A DNA stretch of 64,000 nt from Acridotheres tristis. Taxonomy: Eukaryota; Chordata; Aves; Passeriformes; Sturnidae. Below are positions 26,313 through 38,774 of the stretch, piece by piece. The position numbers and the translations under genes are program-made. The notes under the pieces are model-generated. The model was not told where the DNA came from. It worked only from the letters and a program-made list of their open reading frames with translations, and searched no databases. Each line of letters opens with the position of its first letter. The first letter of the stretch is position 1. The DNA is taken from contig CM072886.1 in assembly GCA_037013685.1 (NCBI GenBank), positions 68,772,433-68,836,432 of the forward strand. The letters run 5' to 3'.

Positions 26313-27885
26313 GGCTTTCCCTGACTGGAACACCAAGCAGGGAACCTACAGAGCCTCCAGCACTAGCAGAAGCACCTCCCCAAAGAAACTGAAAAGTTGA
26401 GAAATCAGCTACTTGGCAACAAAAGAAAAAGGCAGCCAGGCATCGGGATCTGCTTTCAGCTTCAAGGAACACTGGCATCTGTATTTTGGTTTTGCTATCA
26501 AACCTAGATGAGAAGAAGGCAGCTTGAGAACAGTCTTACATCATGGGAACACCTGCAAAGGTATAATGGGAAGCAGGAAGGAGAGGGAGAATTGCCCCTC
26601 CAATGCAGGAAAACATTTCCCCTCATTGCCCCAGTTTGTTTTGCTCAACATTCTACTCTAATCTGAATTTTTGTAGTGGCCTCCTGCTGGCTTTTGAAGC
26701 AAATAAGCCAGTGACCCAGAATGTAACTAAGGGAAAGGAACTGTGTAGTTTACTTCATTCAATTTGCATTTTGCATACTAACTCATTGTATGAAAAGCTG
26801 TTTAGACATACTTTCTCTCACTGCTCTACTGAACTGTTTGCTATTACAATAGTTCATACAATGTGAGAACTCACTAGGTGAGTTTTAAAACACTGATTCA
26901 CATATATTTTGTCTTTTTCCTACAAAAGCATACAGTTGTTTAGACTGTTCACAAGCAGAGAAGCTTTGAGCAAGCACAGGAACTGTACCCAAGCATTTCT
27001 AAAACTTGGCATTTCAGCAATTCTTGGCCAGTTGTTTTACCCTATAATCACTTTCCTTCCATCTCTTGGAAATGCTTTCGCTAATCCTTAGCCTCAGGTT
27101 TTGCTACTTCCAGGCAGAACTCACCACTGTCTCCATAAGCTGGCTTCAGCAGTGGGTCATGTGCTTCCCAGCAATGACATGAATAGACCAAAGTCCTGTT
27201 AGGAAGGCCTATCCCATAAACCAAGTCTACAGTTACTTAACATGGCAAAGATCACTTCCTGAAGCTACCTTAAAACTCATGGTAAAAATTATACAAAGCA
27301 CATCTCTAGATCAATGCCCAAGCTGGAACCAAGAGTGCCATATCAGTCACTGAGGCTTGACAAATTTCAACATTTGAAATAAACTAAGAGAAAGGCCCTC
27401 AAATTTGTAGGACAACACTGAGGAATGCTGGCCAGTGTATTCTAACATTCAGCAATATATATAGCAAGCCAAACAGAACTTGCTACAGAAACAAAACTGG
27501 CCACTCTTCTCCAAAAAATTGACTTTGCTTGAATTTGAACATGGAAACTTGGAGAGTTCAGCTCCAAGGATGCAATGACTTAGCAGCTGTCACAGAGGTT
27601 TTGTGTTACTGAACCATGAAGTGCAGTCTGAGGACTTCATGTAGTTTCAAAATCCTTTGGAACTTTGGAGTATCTTTGGAAAATAAACTCACCAATCCAC
27701 CAGAACCTAATCACTTTAGGAAACAACTTTTTAACAGCTTAGCTTTTTAACTGAGAAACTATCTTCTTCCAAGTCCAATCTGAAAGAGATATTGGTCTCA
27801 ATAGCTTAATTTGAAATAGTCAAATTTATAAAACTTAGAAATTTTAAACTAAGGATATAGATGACCTCTGTACTGCTGTACTGGA

Positions 27886-27899
27886 TTTTTTTTTTTTTT
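27886..27899 (+). repeat. T14 homopolymer
   Basis: A run of 14 T on the plus strand, which is A14 in PHLPP1 sense. No element body is recognised next to it. Confidence 0.95.
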
Positions 27900-30073
27900 G
27901 TACTAGAAGCAGTTAATTCATAATGAACATGAAGATGATCTCTTCCAAGACATTTAAAGCTAATGCAAAAAAGACATGCTGAATCCACACGTGGTATTAA
28001 GTTTTCACTACACAGAATCCAATGCATGGAAATAAAATTCTCATGTTCCCTCAGTAAAGTTCACTTGTGGAGAATGTGGAAATTATCTGAGAGCACTGTG
28101 CTAGGCCTCAGGATATGGGATTGAAACCTAAACTTGTGCCCCTTGCTTTTCTTGACTTCTAAATTTTATGCATTGTTGACCATTCCGGGGGGGAACGAAA
28201 AAGGAAAGAAGGCACCAGTACAAAATTAGTTCTGAATCTTTCTATGGAAGCTGCAAGCAGAGCAGCTGTGTTCATCCAACACTCATTAGGGGGAAAATTT
28301 GTTTTGGAACAAAGTAAATCCAATTTAATACTTGAAGTTAGACTTCAAAATTTGCAAACTTCACAGTCCTAACTAGGTACTGTCATAATGATAACCTCGG
28401 TACAACAGCTCAGGACTACATTTACATTTCCTACAACAGTGAGCTTCCCTGTGACTAAATATAAACTTTCCAGAGATGCATCAGACAGGCTCATAACTCT
28501 TCTGTAAAGGAAATCTGCTGAAAGGTAAAAATGTACCAGCAGCAGTTTTAGAGGGGAATCTGGCCAGAAAGACCGCAATAATGAAAAAACGTATTCAAGA
28601 AAATCTGTCCTCTCGAAGCACAGGACTCTTTATAAAGTCACCTTCAGCTGTATCTACACAACCCAGATAACAAGATTCTGGTTCAATAAGGCTATTATTT
28701 GGTCTACTCTTCTAAATTCTTCCTTAAGCTAAAGGACAGCAATGCTCCAAGGCAATGCTAAATTTATTATTTAATGAAAACAAAAGAGGAACAGAACATA
28801 TTTAAGACACATTTCTCTGAGGCATATTACTGAAAGATAAAAGATGCTATCAAGCACAAGACTTATCCAGCATGGCATAGCTTCTTCCTGCAGATGTACC
28901 TTTGACAAAATCAAAGAACATAACAAGCTGGAAAACAGGGAATGCTACTGGTTCCCAAGCTGCTGCATGCTTTTCACCTAATCAAAATGTCTGTCTCTGG
29001 TATACTGTCTTGCTGCGAGGTTTAAAAAGCCTACCCAGCTTCTACAGGAGAAGCAAAAAGCCACAATAATAACTAATTCACAAAAGACAACTTCAATTTA
29101 TTACAATTACATAGCTATGACCAACTCACATACGTATAACATGTAAGTTGAGTTGCTGTCTCCCCTCCTTGAGAGTTAGCCAGTGCTGCAGGGTAGCAGA
29201 CCAGAAGTAACATTATAAAGAGGAGAAACAACAACATTACACCAATCTGCAGAAAGAAGTACATTCAGTCTTTATCATTATAGATTTAATCTTCTGGTAC
29301 TGTTCCTCTAGTACAGCACGTAACGTGTAACTACAGAGTCAGAAAGGTAAAAGAAACCCGTGAATCTACCAAACACAGAAATACTCTGACCAGATCTCTT
29401 GACTGGAACTAATGCAGATTTGTCTAAATTCTGTAAAAATCCAAGTACATTGAAACTTAGGGCCTTTTTTGTTATCAATTCCTTAGTTTAGGAGTAAATT
29501 ACAAAATACTTACACTATGTTCAAGCAAAAGGTGCAAACTTTCTATGGGCAAACTAGCAGTTTTAACTATCCCTCAACAGACATCCTACATAACTATGCA
29601 TCCCTAGTCCCATTCTCCTCTCTCCTCTGTATCCACAGATAATGATCCAAATAACATTTTGCAGTCCGCTATTATAATGCAGTTCAGCTGATTTTTTCCT
29701 CTGTCTTTTTATTAATGCATTACTCCAAGACTTGTCATCCCACTGCTCTGAAACAAAAATAGTACACTTCTGAAGAGAACCAAGCCACTTGTTCTTATAA
29801 AAAGATTATCATGCCAGTACAAAGGTTGTTGTTTCTAACCAAGTTACTCAAGCATCCTGCAATAAGCCATTCAGAAGTTCATCGTTACTTGTCCAAACAG
29901 ATTAGTCATAATAGTGCTGAAGCAATGGCATTATGTAAAAGACTGCTTCTCTCTGATCTGCTTCATTAGCTCCAAATCATATTTACAAAATGCAGCATGC
30001 TACTTCAGCATGTCTGTGGCAATCAGCAGCTAAAACACTTTCTTTTACCATCACCCATGATATACAAACACAT

Positions 30074-30221
30074 GGGTAGCCAAAGTATAGCCCACGGGTG
30101 CTGGACTCTCACAACTGCCTGCTCACTTAGAGCACAAAAGGTATAGCCCACAGAGAGCAGGAGCTGTAGCTCTCATCACTTCATCTCAATTTTAGTGGGT
30201 TTGTGCAGAGGGGTAGCCCAC
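30074..30221 (+). repeat. Dispersed TAGCCCAC-type short repeats
   Basis: GGGTAGCC at 30074, TATAGCCCAC at 30086 and 30142, and GGGTAGCCCAC at 30211 occur within 150 bp, the full copies spaced about 56 and 70 bases apart. Short matching context (AAAG before, CAG after) suggests a decayed tandem repeat. Confidence 0.5.
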
Positions 30222-33200
30222 AGTCAGACAAAGGCAGCAGCAATGTGCTGCTCCATTTTCGAGAACTTGTGCACATTTATATCTGCTGATGAAACTGAGC
30301 CATTCTCCAATGGACAGAATTTAGATATTTATTCAACTTGACAGAATCAAGCTATTTAACAATGGGAGGAGAGCAGGGATGAAATAATGGGACTAGGATG
30401 TTATGAAGTGGAGAAGAGGTAGAATAAATAGTGACATATCCCATTGTAAGTCTCAAGCTGACATTATTGAGTTGGCTTTGGAAACCAGGACAAGTGATCT
30501 GAATCACGACAAAAAAGGCTTTCAAATATACACTGTCTGCTCTTTGTTTGGACTTGAAGAAAGCAAGCAGCTTCCCTGAACTGGTGGGTACGTTCTCAGA
30601 GTCTCCTCTTGAGTCATTTTCTATTTATTTATTTAAGATGCAAGTTTCCCACAGAAAACAATCAAGCAAGTTAGCCTTTAGATTTGTTTGCTGTGAGAAA
30701 CCACATAGGTTATGGATGTGCAGTCAGCAAGGTGCAATACACAGGCCAGACAGAAATTACAGGAAAAAAATGTGCGTTATTGTTTATAGGGTGATAATAT
30801 CATAACTGGCACCCTAAACCTGGTTCCCATAGCTCACTGCTTGGTGAGGAGTAGTAGTGTGAGGAAGATGTGTGTATCTCTCACAATAAGTAAATGGAAA
30901 ACTTTGTGGTTGTTTGACTACCTGATACTGTTTTACTGCCTGTAAAGAGAAAAATACATTCCTTTAACTGGTTAAGAAAATTCATGGCTTTGGGCCAGAC
31001 AACACTGACAACCACATCACTACACCCCCTTGCCCATTTATGCAGCAAACTGTAATTTCAAGGTTACTGAAACTTCTGATTCTGAGCCACATGACAGCAG
31101 CAGAGCTTCAATGTCTGCCCCTGCTGTTTCACATGCCCCACACACCAGCTCAACTCAGTCACTTCCACCATGAGATTCTCAAAGACTACCAGAGCCTCAA
31201 ACCTGTCCCAAGCCTACTTACCTGTCTATAAACAAGATTTACTACTTTCTCACATATACATTTTATACGTGAGACCAAAGATGGGGTTGGCAGATGCACA
31301 CAGAAGTTACCACATAAGCAGTATGTATTCCTGCTCATCTCAAACTTACAAATCCACTGCATCTGCTGCACATAAATTATCCCTTCCAAGTCCCTCTATC
31401 AAGGCCATAATGCTTTTTTGGTAGATGTAGAAACAGACAAGAGTCTACACCATGAATAAAGACATACTTTCCCCAAAGAATCCTTGATGGCAGTGGAGTA
31501 GTTCCACTCTTCTTCAGTGTTCAAGAAAGTAATTCCTTGCACTTCAGTTTCTACTGAAGAAAGGAAATGCTGTTCAAGAGACAAGGCTAGTGAATAGCAA
31601 ATGGTAAATGGCATTTCTGAAGAAAACAATGCTCTTCGAGAAGGTGCCCATCCCTTTAAGCAACAAGTGCTGTTTCCACCATCATATGTATACACAAGAG
31701 GGTTAGAAGTGCCTCAATGTGCAAGTCAGTGGTCCTCAAAAAGACCTGGAAAAAAGGTTCTACCTAAAATTCTGTGTCTCCATTTCACATCCCTGAGCTT
31801 ATTGTCTAAAAAGGACAAAATCCATAAAAGGCAAGCCATGCAGTTTCAGGAATTCCCTACCTGTGATATTAAAAACCAGAAATGAGACTCCATATTTGGC
31901 GCTTTTCCTTTTAGGTTTAAGAATTTGGGGAAAGAAGAGGTAGCATCAGATTTTGCTGGACTATTCAGTACTACAGGGTTAAGTACTATTTAATTCCCCA
32001 ACTTGCATAAATTTTCCATCCTTACATTAAAGCATAAGATTTCCCAGTTCAAGTACTCCCACGTACAAACCCTGATTAATCCAGCAACTTCAGCCAGGTT
32101 GCTCTACACAGCAAGAAGAAAAACAAAAACGAACTCAAAAAGCCCCATTCCAAGCCCAAAACCAAACAAAACCCCCGAACACTCCCCACTTCTTAAAAAA
32201 TCATTTCTAAAAGGGACAGACATACACCAGACAGGCATCTTGAATACCAATTCTCTGACCAGACTGGCTATTTCTGGATCAGTCTTTTTGGTATGTTCTA
32301 TTCTCACTCATAGCCACATGAAACCATTTTCCACATGCCACAGTACAGATCCCAGCACCTGAAATACCAATGTTATGCCAAGTCACGTGATAGCAAGGGG
32401 GAAAGAAAATAGTATTACACCAAAATCAAGTGTCACAGACCCCTACTCACTATGGTATCCCACTATTTCCTTTTTTCCCCCCATCTTCCCACCACTAACA
32501 TGAATTTTCAAGGTCAGTCACCTCTGTAAAGCACCAGAGGGCTGTCAGGGTTTTAAGATGCTCAAGGCAGATCTCATCTAAGAATATTGCTTCAGATTTG
32601 CAAGCAATGTTTTTTGCTCCTTACCCCACCTGCTGTAGAGCACAAATTTTGCCATCCAAGATTATCCTGCAGAGAACACCAGGAGGACACATAGCTCTTT
32701 CTCAGGAGCAAAGGAGCCAGCAAGCCTCCACCATGCACATCACCATGAGAAGAGGCATAGAGACAACAAGTAATGACACCCACCTGGTGTCAGCTATCAG
32801 AAAAGCACATACATGGAGACCCCTCTGCTCTACACAGAGTGTTTCTCCAATCTTCAAGCATAGAAGTCACATGTTTCAATGTAAAGTTCCCTTTGAGACT
32901 GATTTATCCGCATCTCTTCCAAAGCCTAAAGGAAAAGACAATCACACAAAACTAGAAAGCTTAAAGTCAGCTTGCCCATGTTCATTTCTCAACCAGAAAA
33001 CAGCTCCTACGTCTTACTTGCACATGTACTTTTCTACTTGCTCCAGAAATGCCAGTGGCAAACAGAAGCATTAAACAAAACAGCTCCATGCTCAGATGAA
33101 AGATATCTTTACTTCAAACACAGATGAGATTCCACAGCACATGTTGTGGTTTTCAGGAACAGAAAGCAAATCTGTCACTTGGAGACAGATAAGCCCATCT

Positions 33201-36200
33201 TCTGAAGGGCCTCGATGCTGACAAACTTCCGCAGCAAAAAATCCAGCTCAGATAAAATTTCTTTTCCTGAGCTAAGCTACCTCAAAGTTTAGGATAAAGT
33301 ATGCTTGCAACAGAACTTCAAAGCAGCTGTATACAAAATAGAAATAAATCACATTTCCTAAGCAAAAAAAACCCTATGTGAAATGCTCGGTTTTGATGAA
33401 AAGGAGGGATGGCCCATCTCATCCACAAGTTTATGGATTATGAAAGAGCAGAGTCTTAAAGTTTGGAGCACACCATTTTATTAAGAGTTAGATAAAGCTA
33501 GTTTAGTTTCAACATAAAACTAGACTTACTCAGTAAGGCACAAGAAAAAGGAACCACCTGCAAATTTGAAGTGTTCCAAATAAAAATCTTTGTCTATTGT
33601 TTCCTGGAGACAACATTCTTCTGTAACATTCATAAACCATCATTTTGCCCCCAAATCCCTGTGCATTCTTAAACCAGAAAAAGAGTAATGAGTCACAGCC
33701 ATAACTTAAAACAAGATTCCTAAAACCACACTGGCAACTTCAAAGTGGTAGATCAACTTCACCACCTTAAAAGGAAAAAAAAAACCCAAAAGCTGAAGGC
33801 TGCTGATATTCAGTATTTTCAGAGCCACCTCAGACGTGGCATCAGCAAACACTGCCCACACAGAAATAGCTGATCCTCTTCACAGCAGAGGAAGCAGAAC
33901 TCTCAGCTGAGCAGAAATGACAATATTGCTCTTCATATATCTCACTTGCGTTAACACCTATTGCAGCCAGAGACTACACAAATTCAAATACATACAATCC
34001 CTATTTATGTTACAGCTGAATGGGAAATAGGCTACTCTGAAGCAAATGCAACTAAAATTTCGTTGGTTCGAGCTGCTCCTGTCCATTTACCTTTCCTTTG
34101 AAATCCTTCCTCAGAAACTTGGGTATTTCACAACGACATCAGCTTAACTTTAATACTGGTCCTCATGACAAAGAGATTATTATTCCTATAGACTGAAAAG
34201 ACTTAGGCCCTGTTTTAAAGCTACACGAAATCCCACTCAAGTCCTGTAACTCGTGGTTCCCTTTTGACATCTTAAATCCAGCAAGTGAAACTCCACAATC
34301 GGAGTACAGCTGGAGGATGTTTAATCTCTGATTTCTCAGGCCTTATTATTAAAGCAACAAAAGGACATTATAGTTCACACCCACACCATACAAAGGGAGA
34401 CAGGACAACAGGACCAAGCTAGCAGGGAGGGAAAAAACCCACAAGTGCTTCTCAGCTGCAATTCACTACATACTATAAAATTAAAGTGGGGGTTAAAACA
34501 CAAGGCCTTCCTACCAAAGACCTGCCATGTGACAGATTATAGAAGTCCTTCTTCACTCAACTTCCAGAGCTATTAGTGAGGAACGCAGCCAGAAGTAACC
34601 CTACAGAAACCACATTAACATACCCAGAATCAGTGGCATGACATGGAGGCAAAGAGCAGAAACAACAGCACCAGTCATAAGGTGAGAGAAAGTTACGTAT
34701 GTTTTGTGAACAAGTATCAAGGCATCAGAAGATTTGACAAGGGTTAGCCTTGTTACATAGGAAGAAAAAAACAAAACACCAAAAATATTTTTTCTGAATA
34801 TTTTTCCATCAGTAGCTTCACAACAATATAAAGACAATTGCAATGCTACATTCTTTAAAGGAAAAACTTTATTCTGTCTTGTCAGATACATTGAAAGCTT
34901 ACAGAAAATGCAGTAAAACTGACTATAGGATAAATTATTTGGTGTAATAAATTAAAATGTTAAATAACCTTTTAGAATTCTTTTTTTTAATTAAATAAAA
35001 AAATTTGTTAAATAAGAATTAAGACTTTTATTACTCCACTTAGCAAACAACAAAAATACGTGGTCAACAGCTAGTGTTTAACGGCTGTCCCTCCTTTGAC
35101 ACTTGTAACAATTAAACATTTTCTCAATGTCTCAATTTTCTCAACATTCTCTCAAAAAAATACAAATTTACTGCTTTTTGTACTCTACCCATTGAGTTTG
35201 CCCGTTTAATTTCTAAGGGCTGTCAACTTTCCCAAGTCTAATTTTTTCTAATTAAAATTGCAGTAGATCACATATGCTTAGGATTATTTCAGCATTTCTC
35301 CACATCCCTACATGAGCATAAACCAGAATTCCATTTCCCTTGCACTGAAAGTCACTTTCACTGTGGGGGAGGAAGTGGGGAGGAAGGACTGAAAACCCCT
35401 TGCCTGATAATGACTTATCAATATAGCAGCCTGATAATTATTTTTTTTACAGTACAGTCAACCTAATTCATCTTGTAAAGTAAGGAAAGAAGTTACTTTT
35501 AAACTGAAATGCTCTTAACACTTTTGAAGACAACTTTTGAAGGCATCAACTAATACTCTGAGTAGTTTCACATTAAAGCAATATATAGGAAAGCCATTCT
35601 TAAAACTAGTACAAATAATCATTTTGGTACATTCAGCATGAGCTAGTACAGCACAGAACAGTAAGTATGTTAGTTACTCAGAACAACAGACTTTTCATAC
35701 TATAGGAGCAAACACTGTATGTTTATGCTGTTGCTGCATTAGGCAGTCTAGGTTGCTCTGCTGCTATGGGGCTGTTTTGCCAGCAATGATGAAGGCACTG
35801 TATTAATCTTTTAATAGTATTTCAATAGTAAAGCATGTATGCTAGGTTTCAGTAGAGTAGCACCAACAGTGTTAACAAGAGTTTGCAAATTGCTGCAGCC
35901 ACTTGTCTTTCTTTATGTACAGGCACGCAGAATCATGTGGGTTCTACAGAGAGGTGACTTATTTCTGGCTTTTTCTCTTCCATAAAAGCAATTCAAATTG
36001 TTTCACCACAAGGCTGCTATCTCCCCTACTCACCTCTGCAACAATTCCTCCATCCCTCTCCCACAGCCCAAAGGATTAGTCCCTGAGTTACTTCCCTTTG
36101 CTGACTGAAATCTCCATTAAATGCCCAGCCATCAGCTGCACATTGCTCCTCAACAATCTAACTTTAGCAATAGTGAAGCAGAACAAACATTATCCCTCGA

Positions 36201-38385
36201 GAAAATAAAACAGTATAAAAAATCTGTCAATTCCCTCCACATACAGCCACCTTGCATACTGCCTCAGTTCGGAAGACAAGACTGAGCATTCCCTGAGGGT
36301 TCTTCCTTAGACCGTGGTTTCTTAACACTATGTCACCAGTTCAGCAGCAGTACCATTCCAAAGGTATTCTCATTCCTTCTACCCATACTTATGCAGTTAA
36401 TCTCCAGTGTTCCTTTCCCTTACCACCCACAGCCATGACAGTATGCTTGTTTGTGGGAACACACAGTTTGTCAGACCATGAAATTACCCTGCTACAAAAC
36501 AGCTTTCTCTTTTTAGTTTTTCTAAGCTACTGTTGCTCATTGAATCCTCTCAGAATCCAATACCTGGCCCACCTCCTTCTCATCTTGCAATTTCCACACC
36601 TGCTAAGTGCAGGTGACTTCCCTCACACGTTAAAATTCAGAGAGATAACAATAGGTCAGGCAGTAAGCTCATGAATCAAGTACTTTTGATCTAAACTCCC
36701 TAACTAACCATAACCACTACACAAAGTTTCATTCCATCCCTCCCACTATATATAAAATTATACCACTTCAATCAGTCTGCTAAAGTGATGGCAATATGTG
36801 GCTTTCAGTGGAGACATCGAAGACAAAAGAGAAGTTTCCGTTAAATGGCCATGTAGCAGGAAAACACTCAGGCAAGAAGTTCTACAGCTACATGTGTTCA
36901 TTCGCATGCCAACATCCAAATCAGAGACCAACAGCTGAAGTAATCTTTAAGATATTGGAACGAACTCAGAAAAGGTAAAGAGCAACAACCAGTTGAATTG
37001 TGTGAATTTAGCCCACAAACCATGTAGGCTAAATTCTGAACCTTTCCCATGCTAAAATACCACTTAGGGCATGAACAAAGTGCATACTGGTCTCCAAACT
37101 ACAGCTAAGGAAACCCCCAAGCACTTCCACAAAACCAGTTTAGATTAAAATTACTTACCTAAAAAAGAGGAGCACAAAAGCTACTTCAGATAGTGTTTCA
37201 AAAAGGAAGAAATGGACCACAAGTCTTCATTATCTTAAAGGTTGTATTTATTTGGGAAAACAAACTTGTTCAACAAGTTGCTTGCCTGTGAAACAAAGCA
37301 TCACCGAATGCTGCAGTATTAAAGCTAGCACATTCCAGACCTTGATGTCAATGCAGGTCTCTTATTCCTTGGCAACAAAAGTCTCTGTATTATTCCTTTC
37401 AAACAAACAAGCCTTCCAGCTGATACACCGGCAGCAGAGCATGCTGATTTAAATATGTGTTAAACCTTTATGTAAAGTAGAAAGGCTGCTGAGCTGAGAG
37501 ACCACTGTGATGAAATGAACAGCAATGCAGAAAGTTACATTACACTAATGTGCTAAAAGGAGCTCCTGTCCTGCTTTTTGATTGCTCTAAAGGCTCCCAG
37601 TCCATAGGTTTAGTGCTTTGAAAATGCCATGCCAGAAAAGCGGGCTATTGTATTAACTAACTAGCAGGAAAAATAGCAACAGCCAGGAATGTCACTGAAA
37701 AGCAAGGTCATGGAAACCGAGTGTTACAGTCTAGCATCTCCATCAGACAGTCTGACACTTCTCACAGAAGTCTGGCAGCATTTGGCTCTTTCAGGTAAGT
37801 ATCAGTTATTTCAACTTCAGTTGTTACTGGATTATTAAATGCATAGATTAACAGATCGAGTTGGCATTGCTCATGTAAGAATGATATAAACTAAGAGGAG
37901 AGTCTCGCATGGCTATTCTTGCCTAGGAAACACATCCTGGTGGGGTTATTTTTATGCTGCTGTAAACAGACACATTCCATTGCACCTGTAAGGTCAGCAG
38001 CGGCACCTCAGAGCTCCATCATCCATTTCTTTTTCATAAATTTTCTCCAGGTTGGCTTTCGTTTTAAATAACTTGCAAAGAGTTTTAAGCTTTTCAGAAG
38101 CAAGGAAAAAAGCAGCAGTTGAATTTTACTGGGTAGCAGCCCCCAAAACAATAGATACCTTGCAAGCTAAACAGTCTTCAATTCTGTTTAGCTAACTAAC
38201 ATTGGTTTTAGCCCCAGGTGCAATGAAGAAAAATGAAAAATGACAAGTTTGCTAGTGTTTTCAGTTTTCACATTCTGGAGATTTACTATGCTAGGTGTCC
38301 GTGATATTGTGCAATCCAAGGGAAAAAGACTAAGAGCAGAAAAAACAATTAAATTTCTTATTTTTCCTGTAACCCCAAAGTAGCA

Positions 38386-38774
38386 GCTGTAGTATTTGCA
38401 AGAAATAGTAACAGAAAAGACAGTAAACGTGATGAATGGGAATAATGCTTGCATTCACTTATTTGTATAAACTTTCCAAATGCCAAAACCTTTGGAAACT
38501 TATCTTACATATTTTAAAAGATTCTATAAACTGATTGACACAGAATAGTGAACACAACATGAGTACACCAAGAGAGGTATTCCTCAAGGCTTCATTAGTA
38601 CTTAATTTCCATGACAACATTTATCACCTATTTCTAAATCAATCAGTTCATAGAATCTTTTAGGAGATGCAAGGCAAGTTTCCAAAGTTATATACAAATA
38701 AGTCAATGCAAGCATTATTCCAATTCATCACGTTTGCTGCCTTTTCTGTTACTATTTCTTGCAAATATTACAGC
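38386..38774. repeat. Long inverted repeat (foldback), arms 38386-38538 and 38639-38774
   Basis: The reverse complement of 38639-38774 aligns with 38386-38538 with about 14 mismatches over 136 aligned bases plus one 17-base gap, by hand alignment. The outer 90 bases differ at only about half a dozen positions; for example TTGCAAGAAATAGTAACAGA on the left is matched exactly in reverse on the right. The spacer is about 100 bp. The extra 17 bases in the left arm carry their own small hairpin (TTTCCAAA and TTTGGAAA). The flanks show no obvious target-site duplication. It is not a CR1. It could be a foldback or MITE-type transposon, or a local inverted duplication. Confidence 0.9.

Larger units (their letters stand above)
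26313..38385 (-). other. PHLPP1: PHLPP1 long upstream intron, middle part
   Basis: Intronic sequence without a recognised exon or RNA gene. A T14 run lies at 27886-27899, a small family of TAGCCCAC-containing copies at 30074-30221, and a very AT-rich stretch at about 34979-35040. The longest ORF here (plus strand, 32598-33074, 158 codons) has no domain I recognise and looks fortuitous. Confidence 0.78.

Noticed and set aside
26141..26392. Plus-strand 83-codon ORF and overlapping minus-strand ORFs near 26.1-26.5 kb
   Set aside because: They lie over the 3' non-coding region of a CR1 element and are not genes.
32598..33074. Plus-strand ORF of 158 codons, the longest in the window
   Set aside because: No recognisable domain, low-complexity composition, no splice-compatible neighbours. 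It is within what chance gives in 64 kb.
34979..35040. Very AT-rich stretch, possible matrix attachment region
   Set aside because: Base composition alone is weak evidence; similar stretches occur throughout the intron.
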